NCBI GenBank assembly: GCA_026545225.1
Contig: CM048849.1
Location: forward strand, 34,990,836-35,054,835
Direction of reading: 5' to 3'
From: Cornus controversa
Taxonomy: Eukaryota > Streptophyta > Magnoliopsida > Cornales > Cornaceae
Length of the DNA stretch: 64,000 bases
Part shown: positions 11,343 through 22,640 of the stretch, one piece after another
Layout of the letters: each line of letters begins with the position of its first letter
Position numbering within the stretch: the stretch's first letter is position 1
The notes under the pieces: generated by a model
Seen by the model: only the letters and a program-made list of their open reading frames with translations
Database searches by the model: none
What the model was told of the DNA's origin: nothing
Translations under genes and position numbers: made by a program

Positions 11343-12120
11343 TCTTTATTAAATGAGTCAATTGTGGCCAAAGATTTAGCCACTAAATAAGGAAAGATCC
11401 ATCACTACTCCAAGATTATTATTTTAAAATTTTTTTTTTAAAAAGTTATAGAATATTTTTAATAATGGAACACACCATGTAGATGGACTAAACAATTTTT
11501 TTTTTTTTTTGGGTAAGGTAGATTAACATTGATGAGGCAATAAGATTGGTTAAGTCAAAATAATATGGATAGTGACCCCACCATAATCATCTTGGTTACA
11601 TTTTCTTTTTTCTTCCTCTTCAGAGTTTCAATAATAATGCAATATTAAAGTCATGATTAGTATCACTATCATTACTTTACTTGTTTCACATATAGTTGCA
11701 TTCATTCGTTCAAAATGCCCCACCAAGTATCTCTCTTGAGAATCCAAAATACATGGATACAAGTTGTCCAACATGTATATTTTACAACCACATATTGCAT
11801 CTCTCTATATATAAATATATATTATAATCTTTTTATTGGAGCTTATATAATGCGCCATGTCATTTTATCATATTTGACTCTACGTAACGTTATTGGAAAT
11901 CTGAAAATGGATATGGTCCAATAAGCTGTGATTAATTTGTAATTTGTTGGATAAGAGAGAGGAGGAATATATATGTGTGTGTGGAGAGTCGAGCAGTTGA
12001 AACATACCTAATTAATGTTTGGCTTATAAAGCTAGCTTTGCACTCAATCCATTTATGCCAATTACTATCACCTTCTATGTGATAAACTCATACTAAAATA
12101 GGAAATGGATCATCAAACAT

Positions 12121-12164
<44 letters not shown>

Positions 12165-12724
12165 TTGAGTACAGCTGTGTCAAATATTGGACTTAATTTC
12201 TGAGCTTAATTTATCTGATTAATTTAGTTAATCTCATGCCTTTAGCCTAATTATATTGATCATTCCAAGCTCATCCATTCACAATTCTAACTAACTAACA
12301 TGCCAATATATATATTTATATCATCAAGCTTGTCATAGCCATTAACAAAATCTTTACTCAACCTTGTTTAGGTTATTGGTTGATGACACAGATGATATGA
12401 TACATCCAGTGCAACCGTGCAAGGAAAAAAAAATTATTGCTTAGTCAAACCTAGTGTTGCTTAAACGCTTCATCTTTAACCTTTTAAACAAGCTTTAGTG
12501 AACCCTAAGAAGAGTGTAGCTCAAGCTGCTCATGAGTATAATTTTTATTTTTTATTTTTTGGGCTAGATCTTTTATGTTAGTATGGTTGTTCTATAATGA
12601 CCTGAAAGTCACCAGTTCAAAATGAAAAACAGATACAACTAACTCTCCTCAACCCCAAATTCTGGGCTAATTTTTTTTTTGTAACTTTGATACATGTTCC
12701 CAACAAAAATGTGTCATACTCTTA
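11343..12724. other. Intergenic DNA with an (AT)n microsatellite at 12121-12160
   Basis: No ORF of coding character and no recognisable element ends. The dinucleotide run TATATATA... at 12128-12160 is uninterrupted. Confidence 0.5.
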
Positions 12725-12985
12725 AGAAGAAAATAAGTGATGTAACAAAATATGGATTTTATTAATTTTTTTGTAGAGAATGCCGGATCGGTTTGACCCT
12801 TAAGCAAAAACTTACTTTACTGGAAGAACACATTAGAATTTGCATCTTAGGTACAAGATTTCAAATGCTACTTGATGTAACCCACTTCCTCATGTGTCTA
12901 CTACATTTTAGGTACAAGAAAAGAATTACTTTGCAGTCATGGGTTTCAGTTTGTGTTTTCCACACAATTATATATATAAATAAAT
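12725..12985 (+). repeat. Segmental duplication, copy 1a
   Basis: Matches 16545-17045 with moderate divergence: TATGGATTTTATTAAT, AAAACTTACTTTACTGG, CATCTTAGGTACA, CTCATGTGTCTACTACATTTTAGGT versus the same words at 16560-16740. Copy 2 carries an extra insert at about 16755-16970. Confidence 0.75.
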
Positions 12986-13047
12986 ATATACACCCATACG
13001 TATATAGGGAGACGGATAGATATGGAAATCCTTCAAATCATGGTTGA

Positions 13048-14050
13048 TTCGATCTGATACTTCGATTGATAATTAATTAATGAATTCATATCCAATTTGT
13101 TATTAGTCGGATATTCGATTCGATAATCTAATCTGTTAAAGGTGTAATTTTTTATTTTTTGTAAAACAAATTAATGTCAATAAAAGTCCACAAACTACAA
13201 TTATAATAAAAATGAGTCAAAACCAAAGAAAAATAAAATATGAAAGAAAAATGAGTAGAAAATTAGACCATTTATTCTTTGTTAAAAAAAACACTTGAAA
13301 GTGATTAAAAAATAGATAGAGAGAATAAGAAGATGCACCATTAAATGGAGGCCTTTAGATCTAATCTATCGACTAATTGGTTAAACCCATTGTTTTAGTA
13401 AACTATTAGCATTTCAATTATCATTATTTGTCATTGAGGTAAAATGACTAAGGGACAATTTCTTATAACATAAATGTGAACAAGAGAGTCTCACCAAGTG
13501 AGAAGCATTGATTGAAAAAACAGTGCAAGACTTGCACTGATTAATTGTTAGAGACGAACACAACTTCAGCAAATAAAGAATTGGATGTAATTTTTTGTAT
13601 AAAGAAATTTAAAATGAAAACAAATAACGCATAATCTAATAGCTCCTTAGTCAATGATCCGCACTATATACAAGCAAGTAATTAACCGCACCGCGTATAG
13701 GAAACTATTGATCTTTTACCTTTTAAAAAATTGTCCATTAAAGTTATTTCACCACAATGGTAAATAATGATAATTGAAATACTAGTAATTTCTTAAAACA
13801 GTGGGTTTATCCAATTAGTCGTAGGATTAGATTTGAACACTATGGTTAAACAATATATCTTTAACATATTATATAATATATTTTATCGAATCGAATTATT
13901 ATCAGATCAGATTGACCATAATTCATATTCGATTTATTTAGCTGATAGATTATCGAATTCGAATCGTTAACGAATTATCAGATTAAATCTTCAATCCATA
14001 TCCAAGTAATCGAATCAAATTCGGATCAAAATCCGATCTATTAACAAGTC
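13048..14050. mobile_element. 1-kb foldback element with GATCTGATC-rich ends
   Basis: Nested inverted repeats: the inner arms 13358-13465 and 13723-13836 (the left has CGACTAATTGGTTAAACCCA; the right, reverse-complemented, has CGACTAATTGGATAAACCCA) continue with ATTTCAATTATCATTATTT on both sides. The outer ends (13049-13140 and 13870-14050) both consist of variants of GATTCGATCTGAT and GATAATCTAATCTG. It sits between two halves of segmental copy 1, and copy 2 lacks it. A partial second copy lies at 18490-18800. It has no coding capacity, and the superfamily is not recognised. Confidence 0.75.
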
Positions 14051-14165
14051 TAAAAATATCCACCATCATATGTTCCCATGACTTTTAATGATCAAGCATA
14101 ATGATTACACATATATTGTTGCTGCAACAATCCTCACTTAAGGTATAAAATAATGAAAATAATAA
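14051..14165 (+). repeat. Segmental duplication, copy 1b
   Basis: ATCCACCATCATATGTTCCCA, AATGATTACACATATAT and CAACAATCCTCA recur in order at 17270-17365. Together with copy 1a this brackets the foldback element. Confidence 0.7.
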
Positions 14166-14949
14166 ATATAGTGAAAGTTATAACTGAATGGGTTGGTGAA
14201 CGACTCTCCATCCACTAGATCTACTAGATGGTGAAAGTGGGACCTATGTCTTGATCCGACATTCGATTATAACTTCCACTATGCATATCAATGATCATAA
14301 AAGAAAAGGTAAAATATACTGATTTCTCCTAAGATTTAGCCTAATTACACACGATAGCCATGTGTGGTGTTTATTACACCGTATACCCCTCTGACCATTA
14401 GTAAGATAATGGGAAGCAAACTAAAATATAAAAATTTATTTATACCTTTATTAGTTAAATAATATTATAACATAAAAAAACATTTGAAGTAAAATGACTA
14501 AATAACCCTTACATATTAGAGTATTGTGTTTGATTACACTAATCCATGTTTGCAATTTCTCTTTCCTCGCCATTTCCTTCCACCACCACCACCACCACCA
14601 CCTTCCACCACTTTCACTGCCATCTCTTCCACTATAACCACCTCTTTCTCTCTCTCTTCTCTCCTCTCCTCTCCACATCCTTCAATTAGTTTTATCATTT
14701 CTGGTCCAAAACTAATACATTTGAATCAAACCATCATTCTAATTCAATTCAAAACCAGATTTTAAGGTTTCTACCAACACATGATGAAACCATCAATCAA
14801 TTTTATCATTTCGAGTCGAAAACCAACACATTTGAATCACAAAATGTTGACCTAATTCAAAAAGTTTCTACCAATTTCAATTTAAGAATGTAAAATTCGA
14901 CTTCAGAAATTAAAATATCATAATCAATTTTTATCCGAAAAGTCCTAAA
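14166..14949. other. Intergenic DNA with a (CCA)n tract and a 114-bp tandem duplication
   Basis: (CCA)n occupies about 14579-14606, followed by a pyrimidine-rich run to 14675. Two diverged copies of a unit holding TTTTATCATTTC, ACATTTGAATCA and TTTCTACCAA start near 14681 and 14795. The open frames over the CCA tract reflect the repeat and are not convincing genes. Confidence 0.5.
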
Positions 14950-15170
14950 CTCTGAAATTGTGATCAACCTGAGCTCAGCTAGCCTCGAGCATCTCTGAGA
15001 CCTGCTCACTAACCAAAGTGGACTTTTCGAAGTTCTCCTTGATCACTACAATAATCTCCGCTAGATCTCGGTGCCTCACCACAATATTCATTTCGGAGAT
15101 CTTGCTATTGTCAGTGTTCTAGCTCACCAAAGATACGGCGTCGTCGGATTTATTTGATTTTCTCATTGTC
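14950..15170 (-). pseudogene. Fragment of a DUF630/DUF632-family protein gene
   Basis: The minus strand from about 15165 reads MRKSNKSDDAVSL, then after a stop [34 protein letters not shown] and [10 protein letters not shown], then after another stop AQVDHNF. The order 'RDL-x-EII-x-x-IKE-x-F-x-KA-x-x-x-x-x-VS-x-MLE-x-x-x-AQ-x-D' fits the start of the DUF632 domain of plant putative bZIP-like/nitrate-regulatory proteins (from memory). The block has higher GC than its surroundings. Two in-frame stops and the missing remainder make it a relic, perhaps carried by a transposon. It is the only host-gene trace in the window. Confidence 0.5.
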
Positions 15171-15655
15171 TAATACTCATAAAATGTCGCGCCAAGTAAT
15201 GATGGCTAGGTCACATTTGATGACTATAGGTTTGTTGGGCGGACTTGCTCGTCAGATTTGAAAATCATTAGGTGTGGCTCCTGTGTAGTTGTAAGTGTCA
15301 GTATGTGTGAGGTGTTTGGTTTGCGTGGATTAGTTTGTTTCCTGCTTGTATCGTAAAGTCAATTTGAGCATACCTCTTCAATAAGTCAGGTCCTGTGATG
15401 CAAATCTACTCGAATTCTCGACTCTCTCAGTGTCGGTACCCAAGGTTGGATGTAAAAAGGAGGTAGGTTAGTATCAGGTAGACAATCGACTGTAAAATTT
15501 ATGTCAAATCATGTTGATGAATTTTCATTCTACTAGTAAGAATTTATATGACTGACCCCATTCATATGAGATTAAGAAATGATGATGATAACATAACGTT
15601 GAAATCCAATAGTAAACCCACCATAATTAATTTATTACATATATTTTGAAAGAAA
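15171..15655. other. Intergenic DNA, somewhat GC-richer, no gene resolved
   Basis: It may contain further exons or intron of the relic at 14.95 kb, but I cannot place any protein motif in it. Confidence 0.3.
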
Positions 15656-16110
15656 AAGAGCCAATCAATTTCTTATGGTTCGGCCATTTCTAGACTCTAA
15701 TATTTAGATATGTATATATGCATTGTATTCAATCCACAAATATATATGTCTATATTACATTTAAGGTTGGTATGATGAGACAAAAAATTCAATCCAACAG
15801 TCAAAACTTGTTAAAAAAATCAATCATGTGAATCAAAATATATTTGTCTATCTATAGTTTAAAATAACTCTATCTAACGATCATAATTAAGAGTACATAA
15901 TAGTGTCATAGGCATGGACATACCCTAGTGTGTGTGTATATTTATGCATCAAAATCTATTCACAACAATTCCTTACGTTCGACCATTTCATTTGCCCAAA
16001 TTCTAATTTCAATCAACAACACATATATGCATCAGTTAGTGTCTATGTATGCGTGTGTGTATCAAATGATGTTACCATTTCATTTGCATTTCAAAATCAC
16101 ATCAGGGTAA
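15656..16110 (+). repeat. Segmental duplication block b, copy 1, and a local repeat
   Basis: 15770-15930 matches 17070-17240: AAAAATTCAATCYAA, CAAAA-TGTTAAAAAAATCAATCATGTG and CTCTATCTAACGAT recur in order. 15658-15760 also resembles 15960-16060, with CAATTYCTTAYGTTCGRCCATTTC-like words, so the area has duplicated more than once. Confidence 0.6.
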
Positions 16111-16544
16111 TTTGTCAATGTGTCAATGGTATTTTTTGTCATTTTATGTGAAAATAGAAGGCTACCAAAGTCATTTAATATGAGATAAGGCAACTAAATC
16201 AATCATCTTTTTGAAATATCGGAAAAAGATGTGACGGGGACTCGAGGAGGGTCGTTTATAACATGCACATCAGAAATAAAAAAAAAGCAAGTGTATTTCA
16301 TCCTAAAATAAATTTCAAAATGGCAATATAAAACTAGAAAGTATAATATTCGGGTGGGGGTCTTTGGATTGTACTCTCCCAGCGTGTTTGGTAGAACTGT
16401 CAATATAAAACTAGAAAGAATAATATTTGGGTAGGGGTCTTTTGATTGGACTCTCCAGCGTGTTTTGTAGTCCAGTCCAATTTGTAGTCTGTATAGTGAT
16501 TCAGTGAACATATTAATTTGAATATTCGGGTTAAAATAAATAAA

Positions 16545-17365
16545 TAAGTGGTGTACCAAAACATGGATTTTATTAATATTTTCATAGAGAATGTCAAATC
16601 CGTTTGAGTTAGAGATTAACACGTATTTAATTTTACTCAAAAACTTACTTTACTGGGATACGTATGAAATTTTACATCTTAGGTACATGAATTCAAATGC
16701 AGCCACCTAACCCACTTTCTCATGTGTTTACATTTTAGGTAAAAAGACAACAATGACTTTTTTTTTTCCTACCCCCGCTTTGCTCCCCTTCGTGTCTTAT
16801 TTGTGTTTTTGTCGTGTTTCTCAATAAGAAAAAATAAATTTTAGAATACTTTTAAAGAGTGTCTGACACGTGTCTGAATGTCTAACACCGTCATGACACT
16901 CTTAAATAAAGTGTTCATACTTTCTAGATAAGAGGGTATCACTAGACTACGATCCTTGGTGGTAAAAGAATGACTTTTGCGCTCATGAGTTTCAGCTTGT
17001 GTTTTTTCACACCATTATATGTATATATATAGATATATACACTAAGTCACTCACACACACATTTATATAATATAAAAGTTTGGTATAATAAAAATGAAAA
17101 ATTCAATCTAATGGTCAAAAGTAGTTAAAAAATCAATCATGTGGTTCAAAATGTCTTTTGTTATCTACGGTTTAAAATTATTCTATCTAACGATTATAAT
17201 TTTAAATGCATGATAGTACTGGAGACACATGTGTATATATATAAATTAATATATACAGTGAGAGTGACAGATCCACCATCAGATGTTCCCACGGCGTTTA
17301 ATGAACCAGCATAATGGATTACACATATATTTGTTACAACAATCCTCATTTAACGTATAAAATAC
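16545..17365 (+). repeat. Segmental duplication, copy 2
   Basis: Composite of matches to copy 1a (16545-16755 and 16965-17045), to block b (17070-17240) and to copy 1b (17270-17365). The insert at 16756-16964 contains GACACGTGTCTGAATGTC and has no equivalent in copy 1. The mosaic order shows that duplication was followed by separate insertions in each copy. Confidence 0.7.
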
Positions 17366-18489
17366 ACTCCAAAATGTCAATATAGAAGTTAGAAATCGTA
17401 CAAAACGTGCCTGAGTGAAGGAGATTTTACTAGTGGGAGATGCGTTAGAAATTTAGCATACAAAAAGGGTACATTCCAGTGGAAAGATGACCTAGAATCT
17501 GTTATTCTTCGGTGGACTCTCTCTCTCTCTCTCTCTCTCTCAATAGCCAGAAGAATGAGAATCGATTAACAATACTGAGAATCCATCAATAGTACTGTCT
17601 TTTCTTAGGTGGTTAGGTGGGGAATGTGTGAATCAATACCCTTTGCCCCTCCATGCACTGGAGGGTCATTTCCTTGTGAAGGTTCATCATTGTTTAGGGC
17701 ACCCTTTAACCCATAATTATTTCGAATGGAATTACATTAGTGGATATAATATTATCATGAAGTCACCGTGTTAATGACATCATCTTTCATTAACATAATT
17801 TCATTTGAAAAGTTTTGAATTCGTACTTTGTATCACGGCTCTTATCTTCGTAGATGAATCCACCGTTTGGTATAACTTAATTTAGGGATGTAACTTGGAC
17901 TAGACATCTCGAACTGAATCTCAACTCAACTCTGATTTTTTACAAACTTGAACTATTATTTTTACAATTAAGGTTGAGTTTGGATTAACTTAATTAGGGT
18001 TAAACTTGTGTTGAGATGTCAATAACTCGAGATTAATCTGAGCCCGATTAAGAAAAGCTGATTCACAAAATTTTAATATGATATCAAAAAAAAACTTAAA
18101 CATGAATTCAATTAGACTGAACTACCCAAGTAGCTTATAGACCAAAACAACAGAACTAAATAATAATTTCTTAAATGACAGAGGCTCTTATGACTCTTAT
18201 CCATTCCCAAGTTTACGGGGCACTTTACAATTTTGCTTGCCCCTTATCCAAGCGGTTTTCCTTGAAGAACCATTAGACTCTTGTTCCATTCAACTAAAGG
18301 ACAGCCTTCTGACTCCAAAGTCTGAAGGTGTCTTTGGGCACACTAAATTTCACAAGTCATCCAAATCTTTAAGAAGTGGTTCAATCTTGTTCCACCTCAT
18401 TTTGTTATTTGGCTTACAAACTGCAATGACATCAAACCAATCAGTGTTATTTTTAATTGAACTTAAATTCTTTAATTTTTGGAACAATT
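17366..18489. other. Intergenic DNA, (CT)n at 17517-17541, possible coding trace
   Basis: An uninterrupted CT run is present. Around 18236-18440 the minus strand gives an open 74-codon frame and continues past a stop with a PKTPSDFGVRRLSFS stretch. This looks protein-like, but I cannot assign it to a family. Confidence 0.35.
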
Positions 18490-18800
18490 CTAGATCAAGA
18501 AGGGTAGACCAGATCCGATCATCTGAATTCGATAAGATTTTTACTCGATCTGATCTGATCCGATCCGATAACAAGATAGATATGTTGTGAATGAATTCAT
18601 ACTTGATTTGTTATTTAATGAATATTTGATCCAATAATCTGATCGGTTAAGGGTGTAGTTTTTTTTACTTGAAAAAATAAATTAGTATCAAAAGATTCGG
18701 CAAACCATCATTAGAATAGAAAATGAAAGACAAATAAAGTATAGAAGAAAAAGGAGAAGAAAATTAGATTTTTACTCATTATTAGAGAGAGTACATAATG
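18490..18800. mobile_element. Partial second copy of the GATCTGATC foldback family
   Basis: Words in the order ATTCATACTTGATTTGTTATT, GATCCAATAATCTGATCGGTTA, AAGGGTGTAGTTTTTT, AAATTAGTATCAAAA and GAAGAAAATTAGA parallel 13080-13270 of the first copy. Only one end is present; no inverted partner follows. Confidence 0.65.
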
Positions 18801-19395
18801 GCCAAAAACCCTAAAAGTTGAACTTTAAGAAGAAAAAAAAAAGGGTCACATACACTATCCCCATTGAGTTAATAAACTATGTGAACTTGTCCTTAGTGAG
18901 GGTATACAATAGGGTACATTGTTCCCACGTCATGCACACTCATATAAAAAAAACAAAAGGTCCATTGTTCCAACGTCATGCACACTCAAGAGGAAAAAGT
19001 GTCGGTTAACTCTGGCTCTCCATACCCAACTTTTTTTTTCTTCTTTTGTCAGTTTGGACCGTACAAAACAACTTAACAACAGAGTTCCATTTTCAAAACT
19101 CTCCGTAGCCCCTAAATTTCTAAGTGGGAAACAGTGTTTTATGTTCTGGCAATGGATCTATACATGTGTTTCAACCCACCAAAATCATTCCACTAGTAGT
19201 TTTTTTTGCCACCGTGGTATGACGATTGGGTGGTAATACAACAATACTTGTCTCCTTACGTTTTTCTTGGAGTTGAGAGTTTAAGACTTGATCGGATCAT
19301 ATTATTATATGATTCATATTTGGTATCAACCCACCAAAAGTATATTATTTTGTTTTCTTTTTGATTTATTTTTAATATATTATAAAATAACACTT
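18801..19395. other. Intergenic DNA, no gene seen
   Basis: Short frames only. The 16-base word CGTCATGCACACTCA occurs twice, near 18926 and 18973, within a roughly 46-bp direct repeat. Confidence 0.4.
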
Positions 19396-19594
19396 AAGGT
19401 CTATTTGGATTTACTTTTGAAAAGTGATTTTCGACTTTTCAAGTTCAAAAGTCGGTCGTTTTGAATTGGTAAGGTTGGAGAGTTTCGAAATTCAAAAGAA
19501 GCGTTAAGCGGAAGCTGGTGGGTACCAGTTTCCTCATTTAACTTCTGCTTCTCTTTTCTTCTGCGTAAAAGTCAAAACAAAACAGGGTCTTAGT
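19396..19594. mobile_element. Small MITE-like element, possibly hAT-type
   Basis: The left end GGTCTATTTGGATTTACTTTT and the reverse complement of the right end, GACCCTGTTTTGTTTTGACTTTT in shortened form, are imperfect inverted repeats. The interior is rich in AAAAGT/ACTTTT words. No 8-bp target duplication could be confirmed. Confidence 0.45.
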
Positions 19595-20811
19595 CTAATT
19601 ATATCATGAAACATGTTTTTCTTAATAAAAAATGTCTCCACTGAAATTATAAGGAAAAAAAAAACTCAATATATAAGTGTTCTCCCACTGAAATTATAAA
19701 AAAAAAGGTAACATATAAGCATGCCACCGCAAAAAAAAAAAAAAAAAAAAAACTTAACCTATTCCTCTCTCTCTCTCTCATTTACGCTATGTTACTATAG
19801 TTTAATTTTTTTTTATCTTATTATTGTTAAGGCCGTCTCCTCTAACATAATTTTCTCGATTCATCATTGCTCAATATAAGCTCTCGTTTCATTCGTTTCA
19901 TTAGGTGTGACATCACAGAACACTCAATTCATTGAATGAGTACGCGGGCTCATGCGAGAGCACTCTCAATTTGTTGTGTTCGAACTTGGCCAAAATCTAG
20001 GCTTATTAAAACTCAATCCATACATGAAGCTTTATTTCAAGCTAGTTTTTCAAGTGTTCAACACAATTTGGTTAGCCAAAATGTGGAGCATTGCTGGACT
20101 CAAATATCAAAAGTTAATATTTTACCAAAACCTCATTTAATAAATGTTAAAAGCACACATTAATGGAGTCATAACCAGAACAACTGTAATGAACTTTTCA
20201 ATGGACCAATGAAGTTACCCATCTCTATATATAATATTATGGGCTATCACTGTCACCATTTCGTGCACATCACTGATAGCAAGCAAGTAATTAGTTATGT
20301 TAAGTGCTTCCCCACCTCCATTTATGTTACAGCAAAACATTTCTTAATAAGGAATATTCCCTATTCAGATACTTTGTACAAAAGCAAGATCCCTTTGGCT
20401 ATTAGAGTGGGATCTGCTGCACTGACATGATAGGAATATTCACAGTTAATTGTACCTGGTGGTTGAAGTGTTAGCACCAATACAGAGAATTGTAATCTAT
20501 TTTTATTTCATTGATGTTGTCTTAATTTTCTTTTTGCCTAAGTATGATTTTAATTCCAAAACATCACAATTGTTTAGAAATATTAAGATTTAGAAGCTTT
20601 ACTGAAGTTAGAAAATCCTTGGTTTCACCATGAATATATATAAGAGGTTATTTAATTAAATTTAATTACTTTAATTCAATATTTGGCCATAATAACAATT
20701 GCTTAGACTCTGGGTCATAGTGACCCAAAATTTCATAATATAAGATCACTTGAAAGGGAAAAAAAAAGTAACATGTAAAAAATAATCACCATGTGTTTGC
20801 AAATAAATTTG
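19595..20811. other. Intergenic DNA with poly(A) and (CT)n tracts
   Basis: An A run lies at 19730-19752 and a CT run at about 19769-19780. Frames at 19936-20163 and 20209-20430 are open but show no domain or neighbour support, so I do not call them genes. Confidence 0.4.
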
Positions 20812-20976
20812 GCATGACGTTGCTAGCTCAATTGGAAGAGGTCGCACATTGGTGCGATAGCAAGTGCCTTCGCCCAAAAGCGATATGTCTCGGGTTCGAG
20901 AGTTGAAAGCAGTCTCTCCAAAAATAGGAATAATGCTAGTCGACATCTGCCTCTCCCGAGAGGTAGATCTAATAGA
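20812..20976 (+). mobile_element. tRNA-derived SINE
   Basis: A box TAGCTCAATTGG at 20824-20835 and B box GGTTCGAG at 20893-20900, spaced about 57 bp apart, define a Pol III internal promoter as in a tRNA-derived SINE head. Downstream, CTCTCCAAAAATAGG and GTCGACATCTGCCTCTCCCG follow the layout of plant SINE bodies of the Au/TS type. It is not a tRNA gene: no cloverleaf can be folded and the boxes are followed by unrelated sequence. There is no clear poly(A)/poly(T) tail, so the 3' end is approximate. Confidence 0.7.
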
Positions 20977-21142
20977 ACAAAACATGGAAAATGTATTTAT
21001 TTTCTTTTTATTTAGATAAATATGTTCTAATTGTGAGTTAAGTGCAAACTATCTTCGAGATGAAACACGAGTTATAAACAAAGGTTAGATTGGTATTCTT
21101 TGTCAAAAGGGGGTAAAACATGGAAAATGTATTTATTTTCAA
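20977..21142 (+). repeat. 26-bp direct repeats flanking about 115 bp
   Basis: The word AAAACATGGAAAATGTATTT continuing TATTTTC occurs at about 20979-21004 and again at 21117-21142. It starts at the SINE 3' end. The enclosed stretch is unrecognised. Confidence 0.75.
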
Positions 21143-21249
21143 CAATCATCAAATGCATTGGTTTGGTGAGTTATTGGTCATATATGTGTTTATACATCCC
21201 GTACTGAGCTAATGAAGATTATTCAAAATACAAAGCAATCACGTTATTG

Positions 21250-21434
21250 CAAAAATTAAACAGAAGTTGTGAAAATTAACAAAAGAGGAATAAGAATACA
21301 CAAACAAAGACATACAAATTTACATGATTCACCCAAAAGTTTAGGGCTACATCTATGAAGTTGCCGGAATTTCACTGTGACGAGAAACAACACAATTGCA
21401 CCTTACAATACAAAGAGTTCCGAAGTTTAGAATG

Positions 21435-21474
<40 letters not shown>

Positions 21475-21497
21475 CTTCAAACATAGAAAAACTTTAT
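21250..21497 (-). repeat. Tork/Tnt1-like LTR fragment with (TG)n
   Basis: The minus strand holds CACAGTGAAATTCCGGC ... ATGTAGCCCTAAACTTTTGG ... GTGAATCATGTAAATTTG, the R-U5 pattern seen in Tnt1/Tork LTRs. It lies just 3' of the RNase H tail. A TA/TG run at 21435-21474 interrupts it. Confidence 0.5.
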
Positions 21498-22640
21498 AAC
21501 AACTCATTTCTCACTGGAGCTAAATACAACTTTAGTTTCTCAATAGTCACTGTCATGGTTAACATATCTATTGGATTCAGACTTCATGGATCTTCTCAAG
21601 TGACAACACTCCATCATCCAAAAGCGAATAAATGAAATGGTACATCAACTGTATGTGTTTCGTCTTCGAATTAAGCCCTAGATTTTTAGCAAGATGAATA
21701 GCACTCTGATTATCACTATACAAAACACTAGTCTCCCGCTTCTTCCCCAATTCTTCCAAGAAACTCTATAACAAAATCATCTCTTTGCTGGTTTCTTTAA
21801 TTGCAACGTATTCAACTTCTGTGGTCAAAAGAGCCACAATCTTCTGCAATTGAGAGACACAACTCAATATTGTACCACCTAAACTATACACATACCTAGT
21901 AGTACTCTTACTATTATCAACATCACCAGCCATGTCTGAATTAACATAACCCTGTAGTGGAATACTTGCACTAGTAAAACAAAATGTACTCACAACTTCC
22001 ACTGCATAAGTTATGCCTGGCTTAGTACAGACCATGGCATATATTAGGTTGTTGATAATTGAAGCATATAGAACTATTTTCATTTATGTTCATTCATCCT
22101 CTGTCTTGGGCGACTATTCCTTAGTTAGTCTGAAGTGACTAGCTAATGGGATGTTCATTAGTTTCGCATCTTTCATGTTTAACTTCCTAAGAACCTTTTT
22201 AACATACTCTACTTGCGACAACTTCAGAGTACCACCCATTCTGTCTCTACAAATCCTCATACTAAGAATCTGTTTTGCATTACCCAAATCTTTTATTGCA
22301 AAATGTTCGGACAACTATTTTTTTAGATTATTAATCTTCTTAAGGCTTGACCCTGCAATTATCATATCATCAACACAAAATAGAAAATTAATGTAGTTGT
22401 CGTCAAACCTCTTAAAATAATAACAGTGATATATCTGACATCTCGTGAAACCATTGTAACTTATAAATCCATTAAACTTCTTGTATCACTATCTTGGAGT
22501 CTGCTTCAAATCAAACAAACTTTTTTTTCAGCTTGCATACTAATCCCTCATTTTCTAGCACTATGAATCTCTGTGGTTGCCTCATATAGATATCCTCCTC
22601 CAAATCACCATGAAGGAAAGTAATTTTCAAATCTAGCACG
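21498..22640 (-). pseudogene. Tork/Tnt1-like copia RT-RNase H remnant
   Basis: From 22640 to 21498 the minus strand gives RT C-terminal pieces: a FLHGDLEEDIYMRQPQ motif, FCVDDMIIAGSS (the YVDD box in the form CVDD), FAIKDLGNAKQIL and LKLSQVEYVKKVL. Next come MVCTKPGITYAVEVVS, then a deletion of the usual HW-x-x-x-K-x-I-L-x-Y-L-x-G segment, then the RNase H pieces YVNSDMAGDVDNSKSTT, TEVEYVAIKETSKEM, LYSDNQSAIHLAKN and TKHIQLMYHFI. The tail reads NPIDMLTMTVT before a stop near 21498. Stops and shifts occur at 22315, 22080 and 21763. Gag, protease and integrase are absent. Confidence 0.85.

Noticed and set aside
14290-14400. MULE-like terminus with GATTTCTCCTAAGATTTAG
   Set aside because: The words recall Mutator-like ends that I have seen in plants, but no inverted partner was found within 3 kb.
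14451-14678. Trp-rich minus-strand ORF
   Set aside because: Antisense of the same (CCA)n tract.
14526-14765. Proline-rich plus-strand ORF
   Set aside because: It is created by a (CCA)n microsatellite and pyrimidine-rich DNA; no domain, no promoter context.
19936-20430. Small host gene
   Set aside because: Open frames exist in two phases, but I see no domain or splice-supported continuation.
20820-20905. tRNA gene
   Set aside because: A and B boxes are present, but the intervening and following bases do not fold into a cloverleaf and a SINE body follows.
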